Below are positions 19,179 to 28,654 of a stretch of DNA of 52,128 nt, piece after piece. Numbering within the stretch: the stretch's first letter is position 1; the number at the start of each line of letters is the position of its first letter. Both the position numbers and the translations under genes were made by a program. A model generated the notes under the pieces. The model was not told the DNA's origin. It saw nothing but the letters and a program-made list of their open reading frames with translations, and did no database searches. The stretch is from a virus. Location: the IMG/VR virus record IMGVR_UViG_3300046002_005091, positions 1 to 52,128 of that record; one strand, 5' to 3'.

Positions 19179-20213
19179 ATGAGTAAAAATGTTTTGATTA
19201 CTGGAGGTTGTGGTTTTATTGCCCACCATGTTATTGATTTGTTTATACAAAAAACAGATTGGAATATTACTACACTTGACCGGTTAGACTATTCAGGAAA
19301 CTTGAATCGTTTACATGAAGTTTTAGAAAAATATGATGCACAAACTCGCAAAAGAGTTAACATCGTTTTTCATGACCTAAAGGCTGAAATCAATCCTTTG
19401 GTTGGTAACTTTATTCACAGAAATGGTAAAATTGATACCATTCTACATCTTGCCGCTTCGTCACATGTTGACCGTTCCATTACACATCCGATGGAGTTCA
19501 TTAATGATAATACTATTGGCACAGCGCATTTGCTTGAGTTTGCCCGTAGATTGGATAGTCTGGAAACTTTCTTGTATTTCAGTACCGATGAAATCTTTGG
19601 TGCTGCGCCTCCAGGAGTTGCTTACACCGAGCGCGCTAGATACAATTCAACTAATCCATATTCAGCTTCTAAAGCTGCGGCAGAAGAATTTTGTGTTGCG
19701 TATGAAAACACATACAAAATGCCTATGATGATTACGCATACAATGAATGTGTTTGGTGAACGTCAGACTCCGGAGAAATTTATTCCTTTGTGTGTCGACC
19801 GTGTTCGTAAAAATGAAAAAATTTACATTCATTCTAACGCAGACAAGACCGAAGCAGGTAGTCGTTTCTATATCCATGCAGCTGATGTTGCAGAAGCTTT
19901 ATTGTTTTTAATTACAAAGAAACCACAAACTCCTTCAGATTATGGTCTTGCAAAATGTGCAAAATTTAATATTGTGGGTAAAGAAGAAGTTGATAATTTA
20001 ACACTTGCTAAACTTGTTGCTGAAGCTCAAGGTAAAGAACTAATTTATGAAATGCTTGATTTTCACAATTCAAGACCAGGACATGATTTGCGTTATGCAC
20101 TAGATGGCAGTCTAATGAAGTCACTAGGTTGGGAACCAACGATTGCATTTAGTGAGAGAATTAAACAAGTAAGTGATTGGTACTTACAGAATACAAGGTG
20201 GTTAGAACTATGA
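19179..20213 (+). CDS. NDP-sugar dehydratase/epimerase, RmlB-like
   Basis: 344 residues, extended SDR. NAD-binding TGGCGFIAHH (about 8-17), the LAASSHVDRS motif (about 89-98), STDEIFG and the catalytic YSASK (about 158-162) closely follow dTDP-glucose 4,6-dehydratase. TDE carries the Asp-Glu acid/base pair that marks dehydratases rather than epimerases. It would give a 4-keto-6-deoxy sugar for the C-methyltransferase next door. GGAG precedes the start. Confidence 0.87.
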   Translation: MSKNVLITGGCGFIAHHVIDLFIQKTDWNITTLDRLDYSGNLNRLHEVLEKYDAQTRKRVNIVFHDLKAEINPLVGNFIHRNGKIDTILHLAASSHVDRSITHPMEFINDNTIGTAHLLEFARRLDSLETFLYFSTDEIFGAAPPGVAYTERARYNSTNPYSASKAAAEEFCVAYENTYKMPMMITHTMNVFGERQTPEKFIPLCVDRVRKNEKIYIHSNADKTEAGSRFYIHAADVAEALLFLITKKPQTPSDYGLAKCAKFNIVGKEEVDNLTLAKLVAEAQGKELIYEMLDFHNSRPGHDLRYALDGSLMKSLGWEPTIAFSERIKQVSDWYLQNTRWLEL

Positions 20214-21418
20214 ACGATTGTGAAGTAATTAATGAATGTATTGCATGTGGTAGTACAGAACTTGTTCCTGTTTTGGATTTGGGTTCACAACCATTAGCAA
20301 ATTCTTACAAAAATACTAAATCTGAACATGAGAATCATTATCCCTTGGCGATTAATCGTTGCAAACATTGCTTTCATGTACAACTAACGCATCGTGTTAA
20401 TCCTGATCTAATGTACAAGGATTACTTGTATGTTTCAGGCACAACGAAAACTCAATTAGATTACTTTGATTGGTTTGCTAGATTTGCGGCTGAAAAATAT
20501 GGTTCAAAACCAATTTCTGCTTTAGATATTGGTTGTAATGATGGAAGTCAACTAGACTATTTCAAAAAATATGGCCTGTTTACTTTTGGTGTGGACCCAG
20601 CAGAAAATCTATATGCAACATCATCAAAGAATCATACTGTTTCATGTGGATACTTCACAGGAAAAGAATTTGGTAATAAGAAATTTGATATCATTACCTG
20701 CCAGAATGCATTTGCACATAACTTCAACCAATTAGATTTATTGGAAAATGTTAGAGAAGTTATGCATGATGATAGTTTATTGTTCGCAACCACATCACAA
20801 TCTGATATGATTTTGAATGGAGAATTTGATACAATTTATCATGAACATCTTTCTTTCTACAACATTAAATCAATTGATGCTCTATGTAAGAGAGCCAATT
20901 TAAATTTGGTTGATGTAGTTAAGAGTCCTGTACATGGAACAAGTTATATCTTTATTATCTCGAAATCAAAGTCTGCACCTGCACACATTTCAAATCTAAT
21001 TGATCTTGAGGCACAAAAAGGCCTTTATACAGAAAAGACATATGATGAATATGCAGAAAATTGTTTGAATAACGTTAAAAAGTTTGCTTCAATTATTAGA
21101 GATATGAGAAACACTGGTCTTCTTGTAGTTGGTTATGGTGCACCTGCAAAAGGCAATACTTTAATGAATTTTGCACAAGAAGGTCCAGATTTTATCATCG
21201 ATGATAACCCACTCAAACAGGGAATGTTCACACCAGGAAGTTCTGTACCAATTTTTGGAACTGAATATTTTAAATCTCAGTTTGCTGATGTAGATAAGCT
21301 TTGTATAATTCCTCTTGCATGGAATTTTTATAATGAAATTAAAATAAGAACAAAGAATATTAGACCTAACAAGAATGATATTTTTGTACGTTATTTTCCA
21401 GAATTTAAGGTTGAATAA
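20210..21418 (+). CDS. Sugar C-methyltransferase, three-domain type
   Basis: 402 residues from the ATG that overlaps the RmlB stop (ATGA). An N-terminal zinc-binding domain with CIACGS and CKHCFH, a SAM domain with ALDIGCNDGSQ (about 103-113), and a C-terminal domain with GYGAPAKGNTLMN and FIIDDNPLKQG match NDP-hexose C-methyltransferases such as TylCIII. With the dehydratase it suggests a branched deoxysugar. Confidence 0.88.
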   Translation: MNDCEVINECIACGSTELVPVLDLGSQPLANSYKNTKSEHENHYPLAINRCKHCFHVQLTHRVNPDLMYKDYLYVSGTTKTQLDYFDWFARFAAEKYGSKPISALDIGCNDGSQLDYFKKYGLFTFGVDPAENLYATSSKNHTVSCGYFTGKEFGNKKFDIITCQNAFAHNFNQLDLLENVREVMHDDSLLFATTSQSDMILNGEFDTIYHEHLSFYNIKSIDALCKRANLNLVDVVKSPVHGTSYIFIISKSKSAPAHISNLIDLEAQKGLYTEKTYDEYAENCLNNVKKFASIIRDMRNTGLLVVGYGAPAKGNTLMNFAQEGPDFIIDDNPLKQGMFTPGSSVPIFGTEYFKSQFADVDKLCIIPLAWNFYNEIKIRTKNIRPNKNDIFVRYFPEFKVE

Positions 21419-22146
21419 TGGCGAATCTGATTATATGTCCTGTTGGCATGGAAATGCCTCATGATCCAAGATGGAAAAAAGAAGACCATTGGCGTTGGAC
21501 AAACAATGACCGTGATTATGAAACACTGTTAGTTGTCTATAATGATTTTGTTCCAGAACCAGGTTCATACGACCACATGATCCGAAAAAAAGGACATAAA
21601 TGGCAACTTGTTAAGGAAGTGGCTAAAGATATTCCTGTCGGTAAATATAATTACATTGGTTGTGTTGATGATGACTTGATTACTGGATATCAAGACTTTA
21701 ACAAAGGTTTACAGTTAGCTCAAACATTCGAATTTCAATACTGGCAACTTTCAATGCCACATGATTCTAGTTTAATTTATCAACCACTATTCAATGATCC
21801 TACTTGCGATTTTAGTGAAAGCAATTTCATTGAAATGGGTTCTTGTTTCTTTACGGAAGAAAAATTCAGATTTTTGGTTGAATTCATCGGCCATTGGGAT
21901 TTGGAAATTGCATGGGGTATTGACAAAACATTCTATGATTTGTTCCAGTGTTCATCACATGTTGTACATTCTGGTATGATTCATCAACCATTTAGAGATA
22001 GTTACTACGACAAACAAAAGGCTATGGATGAAATGAATGATTATTTGTATAACAAATATCCATCTATACTCAAACAACACTATGGCCGTCAATCTAATTT
22101 CATTGACAGACAAGAAACATTAAGAAAATTTAAAATACAAGCATGA
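21418..22146 (+). CDS. Glycosyltransferase-like protein (DUF707-like)
   Basis: 242 residues. YIGCVDDDL (about 79-87) is a DxD-type motif in a GT-A-like setting, followed by WQLSMPHDSSLIYQ and GSCFF, as seen in DUF707-like proteins. AAGG precedes the ATG, which overlaps the upstream stop. Substrate unknown. Confidence 0.65.
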   Translation: MANLIICPVGMEMPHDPRWKKEDHWRWTNNDRDYETLLVVYNDFVPEPGSYDHMIRKKGHKWQLVKEVAKDIPVGKYNYIGCVDDDLITGYQDFNKGLQLAQTFEFQYWQLSMPHDSSLIYQPLFNDPTCDFSESNFIEMGSCFFTEEKFRFLVEFIGHWDLEIAWGIDKTFYDLFQCSSHVVHSGMIHQPFRDSYYDKQKAMDEMNDYLYNKYPSILKQHYGRQSNFIDRQETLRKFKIQA

Positions 22147-22952
22147 AAAAGTACTTATATTACCACATATACTTGACAGAAGAAACTGGTTGCTGGTATA
22201 ATCATTTCTTAGAACAAGTGGTTTCAATTATTGATTGTGGCCTTTATGAACACATGGAGAAAATGTATATTGTTTGTATAGGTAAAAAATCTGAAGTTGA
22301 AATGTTTACTGGTATATGTAATACATTTGGTAAAATTGAAATACTTGAAAAGATTATTTTAGATGATGATGTAGAAGAAAATCTATCATTGCAACATATT
22401 TCAAAAATCGATTATCAAAAGAAAAACATAACTGACGAAACATGGACAATGAAACATTTGCAAGACCATGCAAAACGTGAAGATGCTCATTTCTTGTATT
22501 TTCATGCCAAAGGAATTACTGTTCCCTGGAGAATGAGAGAAGAAAAAATCTATCAACCATTTGTAAATTATTATTTTTGGAGAAAGTTTCTACAATGGGG
22601 TTGTATTGAGAATTGGAAACTATGTACAGATAAATTACAAGATAACTCTGCTGCAGGTGTCAACTTTGGTACTTGGCCTGTTCCACACTACTCCGGTGGC
22701 TTCTGGTGGACAAAATCAGAATATGTTAATAAACTTCCAGACATTAAAGAGAATGATTGGTGGGATGAAATGAGAAGAACCACACCATTAAACACTTTTG
22801 ATTCTAATAGAAATAAACCAGAAATGTGGATAGGTTCAAAATTCAATAATGATTTTTTCAATATTGTTAGTCACCCTATCATGCCACCTGTTGGCACACT
22901 AGTCCAAAATACATGGCCTAGATATTGTTATGAAGGAATTGTCAAAAAATGA
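22143..22952 (+). CDS. Putative glycosyltransferase
   Basis: 269 residues, ATGA overlap. FLYFHAKGIT (about 117-126) and HYSGGFWWTKSEYV (about 179-192), then PEMWIG, form the pattern found in capsule and viral glycan transferases that carry a Y-H-x-K-G motif. No classical DxD is visible. Part of the same operon. Confidence 0.6.
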   Translation: MKKYLYYHIYLTEETGCWYNHFLEQVVSIIDCGLYEHMEKMYIVCIGKKSEVEMFTGICNTFGKIEILEKIILDDDVEENLSLQHISKIDYQKKNITDETWTMKHLQDHAKREDAHFLYFHAKGITVPWRMREEKIYQPFVNYYFWRKFLQWGCIENWKLCTDKLQDNSAAGVNFGTWPVPHYSGGFWWTKSEYVNKLPDIKENDWWDEMRRTTPLNTFDSNRNKPEMWIGSKFNNDFFNIVSHPIMPPVGTLVQNTWPRYCYEGIVKK

Positions 22953-23641
22953 AAAATATATTTTTAGTTACATCATGTATGCAACCAACTTTTGGAGTTA
23001 TTAATCTGGAAGATAGGTATAAACAAACATTAGAAACATTTGAAAGTATTAGAAATAAGACTGAAGAATCTTTCATTATGTTTACAGACAGTTCTGTGAC
23101 TCCAATTGAACAGAGTAAAATAGACAACATTAAATCAAAAGTTGACGTTTATTTAGATTTAAGTAAAGACCAGCAAGCGCAACAATTTAATACACATGAA
23201 CAATTAAAGAGTTTTGGTGAGAACTTTCTTTTATTGTCAAGCATAAATTACTTGAAAAAGGAATATAATTTTGCAAACATGAAAGGTCGTATGTTCAAGC
23301 TTGGTGGTCGAAGTAAACTCCAAGATAACTTTAATATGAGAGATTATGACAATACAGAAGGCAAATTCATCTTTAAGAAACGTCTGAACAGTTGGATGTC
23401 TGTAGAAGTACAGAAACAATTTGGTTCCACACACATTTTAGAAACCAGAATGTATTCGTGGTGTCTTTCACTGGTGGATGAATATGAACAGATAATTCTC
23501 AAGAACTTTGGTACAATGAACAAGGGTTTGGATACTGAACATTGTCATTTTCTCAATGTTCCTAAAGATAAACTGATAGAAGTTGATATGTTGAATGTTG
23601 GAACCACAATTGCCAGAACCGGCGATTATATGTTGGATTGA
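22949..23641 (+). CDS. Unknown protein of the sugar cassette
   Basis: 230 residues, ATGA overlap. It opens NIFLVTSCMQPTFGV and has MFTDSS, recalling a GT-A fold, but the sugar-nucleotide motif is unclear. Last gene of the cassette; transcription probably changes after it, since a late promoter follows. Confidence 0.5.
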   Translation: MKNIFLVTSCMQPTFGVINLEDRYKQTLETFESIRNKTEESFIMFTDSSVTPIEQSKIDNIKSKVDVYLDLSKDQQAQQFNTHEQLKSFGENFLLLSSINYLKKEYNFANMKGRMFKLGGRSKLQDNFNMRDYDNTEGKFIFKKRLNSWMSVEVQKQFGSTHILETRMYSWCLSLVDEYEQIILKNFGTMNKGLDTEHCHFLNVPKDKLIEVDMLNVGTTIARTGDYMLD

Positions 23642-23705
23642 TGTTTTTCGTCGATATGTATCTAACCGAATATTTCAAAAAGGGTTAATATCAATTAAAA
23701 AGTTT

Positions 23706-23713
23706 TATAAATA
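23706..23713 (+). promoter_or_regulatory. T4-type late promoter box
   Basis: TATAAATA matches the T4 late -10 element exactly. It lies 50 bases before the first internal-head candidate gene, a sensible place for a late promoter. Confidence 0.7.
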
Positions 23714-23755
23714 ACTTATGGTAACCAAAGTGTGTTACAATTCTAAAGGCAGTTA

Positions 23756-24202
23756 ATGAAAACTTTTATATCTTTTCTAAAAGAAGAAGCGGAATCAGAA
23801 GGTTCGGCTTTAAAGCACATCCATCACGCAGAAGACCGTCCACTAATGCACGGAGCCGAAGGGTTTGAACACGCGCATGGCGCACTCATGCAAGCACACG
23901 AACACATGAAGGCGAAGGCTAACAATAGTAATTTGACCATGAAATATGATGGTTCACCTGCAATTGTCTTTGGCCACCATCCAAAAACAGGTAAATTCTT
24001 TGTTGCTAGTAAATCCGCATTCAACAAGACACCAAAAATCAATCACACAGAAAAAGATATTGATAGAAACCATGGCCATGCGCCTGGACTTGCATCAAAA
24101 CTTAAAGCTGCACTAAAACATTTACCTAAAGTGACACCAAAACAAGGTGTATATCAAGGCGATATGATGCATTCCTCAGAGGATTTACACCACCATGACT
24201 AA
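23756..24202 (+). CDS. DUF6267-like protein, N-terminal part
   Basis: 148 residues. It opens MKTFISFLKE, a T4-like capsid-targeting peptide. MKYDGSPAIVFGHHPKTGKF and ATKSA-like VASKSAFN, then PKQGVYQGDMM, match the N-terminal half of DUF6267 proteins of T4-type phages. The reading frame ends at TAA 24200-24202 while the family sequence continues in the +1 frame in the next ORF. Rich in His. Confidence 0.7.
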   Translation: MKTFISFLKEEAESEGSALKHIHHAEDRPLMHGAEGFEHAHGALMQAHEHMKAKANNSNLTMKYDGSPAIVFGHHPKTGKFFVASKSAFNKTPKINHTEKDIDRNHGHAPGLASKLKAALKHLPKVTPKQGVYQGDMMHSSEDLHHHD

Positions 24203-24950
24203 AAAAGTATCGTTTACTCCAAATACAATCACTTACACCGCTAAGGGTGATGAAGCTAAAAATATTGGTGCGTCTAAAGTTGGTGTAGTAGTCCACACAA
24301 AATACCATGGTTCAGACATTAGTAACATGTCTGCACACCATGATGTAGACCACCACAACTTCAAACAACATAAAGATGTACAGCATCACGGTGCAGAACA
24401 TGATACTGCAAAAGTTGATTATCCAGAACATGCTCAGAGTGAATTCCATAAACACATGGCTGCAGCAAAAGCAATCCATGATACACACGGTGAAAAAATG
24501 TATCCTGCGACTGATAGGCACAGGGGCGAAAATACACATCTAACGACATACATCAATAAGACGGTTGACACTGGAGAAGTTCCTAGTGTCTCAGGATTGA
24601 AGAATCACATCAAAACTCAACACACCAAAATGGCGGATAAAGTTAAAACTGATAAATCCAAACAGACAAAAATTGATGCCGGTAAAGAACATAATTCCCA
24701 TATTGAGAAAAACAAAGAGCATTATCAGAATCTTTTGACAATGCATCATCATTTAGCACAAGCTAAGAACACTCTAGTTAAACATCTAGAAGGCCATGAA
24801 GGTCACTATGAACATCACATTAGTGGTGTAAAATCTAAACCAGAAGGATTTGTGGTTCATCATACTCCTGAAGGTGGAAAAACTGAACCAACAAAGCTAG
24901 TAAATAGAGCAGAGTTCGCAAGACAAAACAGACTGAAAGTGAGAAAATAA
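24195..24950 (+). CDS. DUF6267-like protein, C-terminal part (frameshifted)
   Basis: 251 residues. VSFTPNTITYTA followed by IGASKVGVVVHTKYHG is what should follow the QGDMM segment of DUF6267 in one chain. The ATG overlaps the previous stop by 8 bases. It could be translated by coupling, by +1 frameshifting at GAC-TAA-A, or be the product of a mutation. Extremely His- and Lys-rich (about 60-110). Confidence 0.6.
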   Translation: MTKKVSFTPNTITYTAKGDEAKNIGASKVGVVVHTKYHGSDISNMSAHHDVDHHNFKQHKDVQHHGAEHDTAKVDYPEHAQSEFHKHMAAAKAIHDTHGEKMYPATDRHRGENTHLTTYINKTVDTGEVPSVSGLKNHIKTQHTKMADKVKTDKSKQTKIDAGKEHNSHIEKNKEHYQNLLTMHHHLAQAKNTLVKHLEGHEGHYEHHISGVKSKPEGFVVHHTPEGGKTEPTKLVNRAEFARQNRLKVRK

Positions 24951-25988
24951 ATGATAGACTTACAAAAGAAACTTTATTGGGAAAGAGCCGGTATAGCTTT
25001 AGATGAAGAAGGTTTGCCAATTCTTACTGAAGGCCGCGGCAAAATTTCAGCTTCAGGTGCTGTTGCAGATTCTCATATTAAAAAATATTTAATGCCGCAT
25101 GTGGGTTCAAAAACTCATACTCATACATTAGCTTCCGAACATGATGATTTACCTAAAGGTTCTCATGTAAAAATTCATGGTGTTGAAAAACATTATAATG
25201 TTGTTACAGGAAAACACCAAACACATGTTCATGTTGAAGATGAAGTTGGTAATCACCACACAATGCTTGCTTCAAAATTACACAAACCAGGTGAAGCTCC
25301 AGAAAATAAAGGACATGATTATGAGAACAAATTTGTTGCAAGACTAAAACATCATGGCATTATGCCTCACCACATGTCTGGTGCAGGTTCAACTGGTGGT
25401 ACCGATTTTGCTGTTGAGAATAAGAAAAAAGGTAAATTTCACGCAGGTTCGGTTTCTGGTGGTTTACTTAACGGTGAAACTAAGAATGGTGTTACTGCCG
25501 CAATGGGCCAATTGACAATACACCACACAAAAGAAAAAGGTTGGCATGTTGGTGATGCAGCTAAAAAGAAAAGACCAGAATATGCAAAACATATTGAAAA
25601 ATCTGGTGTTCTTGCTCACATGAATAAACATGAACCAAGTCCTGATAAAGCCAGTTCAACTGAATCTGGTCGTGCAAAAACAACTGTAATTAAACATCCA
25701 AATTTACATCCAGCTGAAGGTTATTTAAAAGACCACCATGTACATGTATTACAAGTTGGAGGCCACGGCACTTACCGAGTTGGTGAACATGATGAAACTG
25801 GCCACGGTTTACCTAAGATTTCAGGTAAAGGTGAATGGAGAATCAGAGAAAAACAAAAAGGCAACAAAACGGCAAGAACCGTTGCTTTCCATCCTGATGG
25901 AAAAAAAGGCCTAAACAAGAGTCATGTCGATTTAGACAGTGATGAACATATGGAAAAATTCAAAAAAACTTTGGGCCACACAAACTAA
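24951..25988 (+). CDS. Unknown His-rich protein with possible PD-(D/E)xK-like core
   Basis: 345 residues, directly after the previous stop. His-rich N-terminal half with repeated TH pairs (KTHTHTLASEHDD, HQTHVHVEDEVGNHH). A segment GHDYENKF...STGGTDFAVENKK...GETKNGVTAAMGQL (about 122-188) resembles a nuclease fold with D, E and GETK in order. Whether it is active is unknown. Likely late and capsid-associated from context. Confidence 0.5.
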   Translation: MIDLQKKLYWERAGIALDEEGLPILTEGRGKISASGAVADSHIKKYLMPHVGSKTHTHTLASEHDDLPKGSHVKIHGVEKHYNVVTGKHQTHVHVEDEVGNHHTMLASKLHKPGEAPENKGHDYENKFVARLKHHGIMPHHMSGAGSTGGTDFAVENKKKGKFHAGSVSGGLLNGETKNGVTAAMGQLTIHHTKEKGWHVGDAAKKKRPEYAKHIEKSGVLAHMNKHEPSPDKASSTESGRAKTTVIKHPNLHPAEGYLKDHHVHVLQVGGHGTYRVGEHDETGHGLPKISGKGEWRIREKQKGNKTARTVAFHPDGKKGLNKSHVDLDSDEHMEKFKKTLGHTN

Positions 25989-27737
25989 ATGAAATCCTTT
26001 TTAGAAGTTATACAAGAAAAAGTAACTGGTGAATCTCACCATGTAATGTCCTTTGGCCGGATGAATCCTCCGACTACTGGCCATTTGAAACTTATTGACA
26101 AAGTAAAAGAAGTTGCAAAGAAACAAGATGCAGAGCACTCTGTTGTTGTTTCTCATTCACAAGATACAAAGAAAAACCCACTGTCGGCTGCTCAGAAATT
26201 AAAACACTTAAAGAGATATTCTCCAGATACAAATTTTGAGGCGTCTTCTAAAGAGAAACCAACATTCTTACAACATGCAGCTGAATTAAATAAAAAAGGT
26301 GTAACACATTTACACATGGTCGTTGGTTCTGACCGTGTTAAAGAAATGCACGATAAGTTGCACCAGTACAATGGAACACATCCTGGTGCTCTACATAATT
26401 TCAAGAAGATAACTGTTCATTCTGCTGGTCAGAGAGACCCGGACGCTGAAGGAACAGAAGGAATGTCAGGCACCAAGATGCGTGAACATGCCAAGAATAA
26501 TGATTTAAAATCATTCAGAAAAGGTGTTCCCACGCATGTACCTGAACATCATGCAAAAGAATTAATGCACGATGTTCGTAAAGGAATGGGTTTACACGAA
26601 GATTACAGTTATGGTCGCCATAAAGCAATCTTCGTGACTGGTGGTCCAGGTTCAGGTAAAGACATTATTGTCCGTGAATGCATTGCTTCACAAAAGATTG
26701 TTGAGCATAATTTCTCACAAGTTTTGGATATCTTAAATGATAAACACAAGCTTGCAATGAGGTCTATGAATCCAAAATATGAGTCTGTAAGAACTCGTAG
26801 TCCCTTGATTATTAATGGACCAGCAGACGATTTGGAAAAGATTGGCCGTATCAAAGAAGAATTAGAAGAACTTGGTTATCAAACAATGATGGTGTTTGTT
26901 GATACGACAGATAATGTAAGTAAAGAAAGAAATACATTATTGTCTAAGATGATGATGGAATCTATTCGCCAAGACAAATGGCAGAAAGCACAAGAGAATG
27001 CAGAAAAACTTATAGAAATGTTTACAGATTTTGTAAGATTTGATAACTCTGGTGTCTTGGAATCAAAAGAAGAAGATATTACAGAAACTTACAATCTGAC
27101 AAAAGAGTTTCTATCTTCCAGTTCTATTATAGAATCTTTGCAAAACGGTAATCGTTTCAAAGGTCTCTACGAAAGTTCTAAGACTAAGATTAAAGTATTG
27201 AAAGACAATAATAGTCCATTCATGCAGTTTCAGAAAAAGTTAGGTAAGCAAGATGATGTGCGTGACGGTGATGAAAAGTCAAACAGTACATATGCGTTTA
27301 GGACTTATGCGGAAGCCAATTTCAATAAAGACAAAGAAACTGATAAAAAGAAAACTGCATTATCTGCCGGCCGAGTTGGTGATCCAGGTGGTATTGGTCC
27401 AACAATGAATGCAAGAAGTGGTGGTGGTTCTAGTTCTGCTGGTGCTGGATTAGGCAATCAAACATATAGTGAAGCAGAAGAATTCGACAATAAGAATGTC
27501 GCTGCACCAGGTTTGGATGCTAAACCAAAAAATGTTAATCCAAATCCACTAGGTGAAAAGAAAAGAATTAAAGGTTTCAAAGAGTCTGTATATTCAGGTG
27601 AAACTGGAAATGAAATGGGAGTTGTGGGTGTTATGGGTGGTGCAATGAATAAAGAACCTCTGGTTATGCCTACAGATAAATACATCAAATCGGGTATTAC
27701 GATTAAAAAATCAAAAGAAAAATCAGGAGCAAAATAA
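25989..27737 (+). CDS. Nucleotidyltransferase-kinase fusion, probable internal-head protein
   Basis: 582 residues. It opens [10 protein letters not shown], a capsid-targeting-like peptide. Residues about 20-150 are a nucleotidylyltransferase: [15 protein letters not shown] (HxGH-type), VVGSDR and SGTKMR. Residues about 215-340 are a P-loop domain with TGGPGSGKD. This pairing recalls NadR-type enzymes of NAD salvage, but substrate residues are not identified. A long low-complexity C-terminus (about 430-582) is Gly/Ser/Lys-rich. It may be packaged and delivered. Confidence 0.75.
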   Translation: MKSFLEVIQEKVTGESHHVMSFGRMNPPTTGHLKLIDKVKEVAKKQDAEHSVVVSHSQDTKKNPLSAAQKLKHLKRYSPDTNFEASSKEKPTFLQHAAELNKKGVTHLHMVVGSDRVKEMHDKLHQYNGTHPGALHNFKKITVHSAGQRDPDAEGTEGMSGTKMREHAKNNDLKSFRKGVPTHVPEHHAKELMHDVRKGMGLHEDYSYGRHKAIFVTGGPGSGKDIIVRECIASQKIVEHNFSQVLDILNDKHKLAMRSMNPKYESVRTRSPLIINGPADDLEKIGRIKEELEELGYQTMMVFVDTTDNVSKERNTLLSKMMMESIRQDKWQKAQENAEKLIEMFTDFVRFDNSGVLESKEEDITETYNLTKEFLSSSSIIESLQNGNRFKGLYESSKTKIKVLKDNNSPFMQFQKKLGKQDDVRDGDEKSNSTYAFRTYAEANFNKDKETDKKKTALSAGRVGDPGGIGPTMNARSGGGSSSAGAGLGNQTYSEAEEFDNKNVAAPGLDAKPKNVNPNPLGEKKRIKGFKESVYSGETGNEMGVVGVMGGAMNKEPLVMPTDKYIKSGITIKKSKEKSGAK

Positions 27738-28654
27738 TGTTTACTAAGAATAGTGTTTCACAATCAATGATAGACGCTGTACAGTCTGTTCTAGCTGAAG
27801 ATAAAAAATTGCTTCTTGAGCCTGGAAAGAAAAAAGAAGACGCTCCATTTGATGGTCCATACAAAAAACCAGATACAAAACCTGGACACGGTGATGCTTC
27901 TAGAGTTAAACATTTAGCTAAAATGGCTATTCCTAAAAAAGAAGTCAAAGAAGAATTAAAAGGTAATCAACATGAGTTGGACAAGAACCGCAACGGTAAA
28001 TTGGACAAAAAAGATTTCCAATTATTAAGAATGAAAAAAGAAGGCCTTGATCCAGTTGGTAAAGAAGATGCAGATATCAATAATGATGGCAACGTAAATA
28101 AGACAGATGGATATTTAAAGAATCGCCGCAAAGCAATTTCTGCTTCAATTAAAAAAGAAGAAGTTGAACTAGATGAGGGTTCAGGCTCAAAAGAAAAACA
28201 AAAAACTCCATATAGAGATATAAACAGTCCTGAATATAGAGCCGCAGTAGAAAAGCAAAAGCAAAAAATGAAAGACACTGCTGCGGCCCAACCTGGCAAA
28301 AAAATGCTATCCAAAATGAAAAAAGGAATGAAAGAGGAATTTGGTGACGTAAGTGAAGACATTGGTGCAATGCAAAGTGTTGTTGGTGAAAATAAAGGCA
28401 AAAAATCTATAAGAGTTGATACACTTAAAGGTCCTACAATTTCTAATGATCCTGAAGTTAAGATTGCAAATGCACATTTCAGTGGGAAATCAGCAACATT
28501 AAAAGCTGAAGGCAAAGGTACAGAAACTCCTTCTACTTTTGTTACCGATTCTGCAACACACAGAGAAATCAATAAGGCTGTTAGACCTACATTTAAGAAA
28601 ATCAAAGAAATGTTAGGCAAAACAGGAACTTCGGAAGAAAAGAATGAAAAGTAA
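27737..28654 (+). CDS. EF-hand/dockerin-like calcium-binding protein
   Basis: 305 residues with AGGAG before the ATG. Two loops, [13 protein letters not shown] (about 82-94) and [15 protein letters not shown] (about 112-126), match calcium-binding EF-hand/dockerin loops (D-x-N-x-x-G-x-x). The rest is highly charged and Lys/Glu-rich. Probably a late, structure-associated protein; its partner is unknown. Confidence 0.6.
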   Translation: MFTKNSVSQSMIDAVQSVLAEDKKLLLEPGKKKEDAPFDGPYKKPDTKPGHGDASRVKHLAKMAIPKKEVKEELKGNQHELDKNRNGKLDKKDFQLLRMKKEGLDPVGKEDADINNDGNVNKTDGYLKNRRKAISASIKKEEVELDEGSGSKEKQKTPYRDINSPEYRAAVEKQKQKMKDTAAAQPGKKMLSKMKKGMKEEFGDVSEDIGAMQSVVGENKGKKSIRVDTLKGPTISNDPEVKIANAHFSGKSATLKAEGKGTETPSTFVTDSATHREINKAVRPTFKKIKEMLGKTGTSEEKNEK

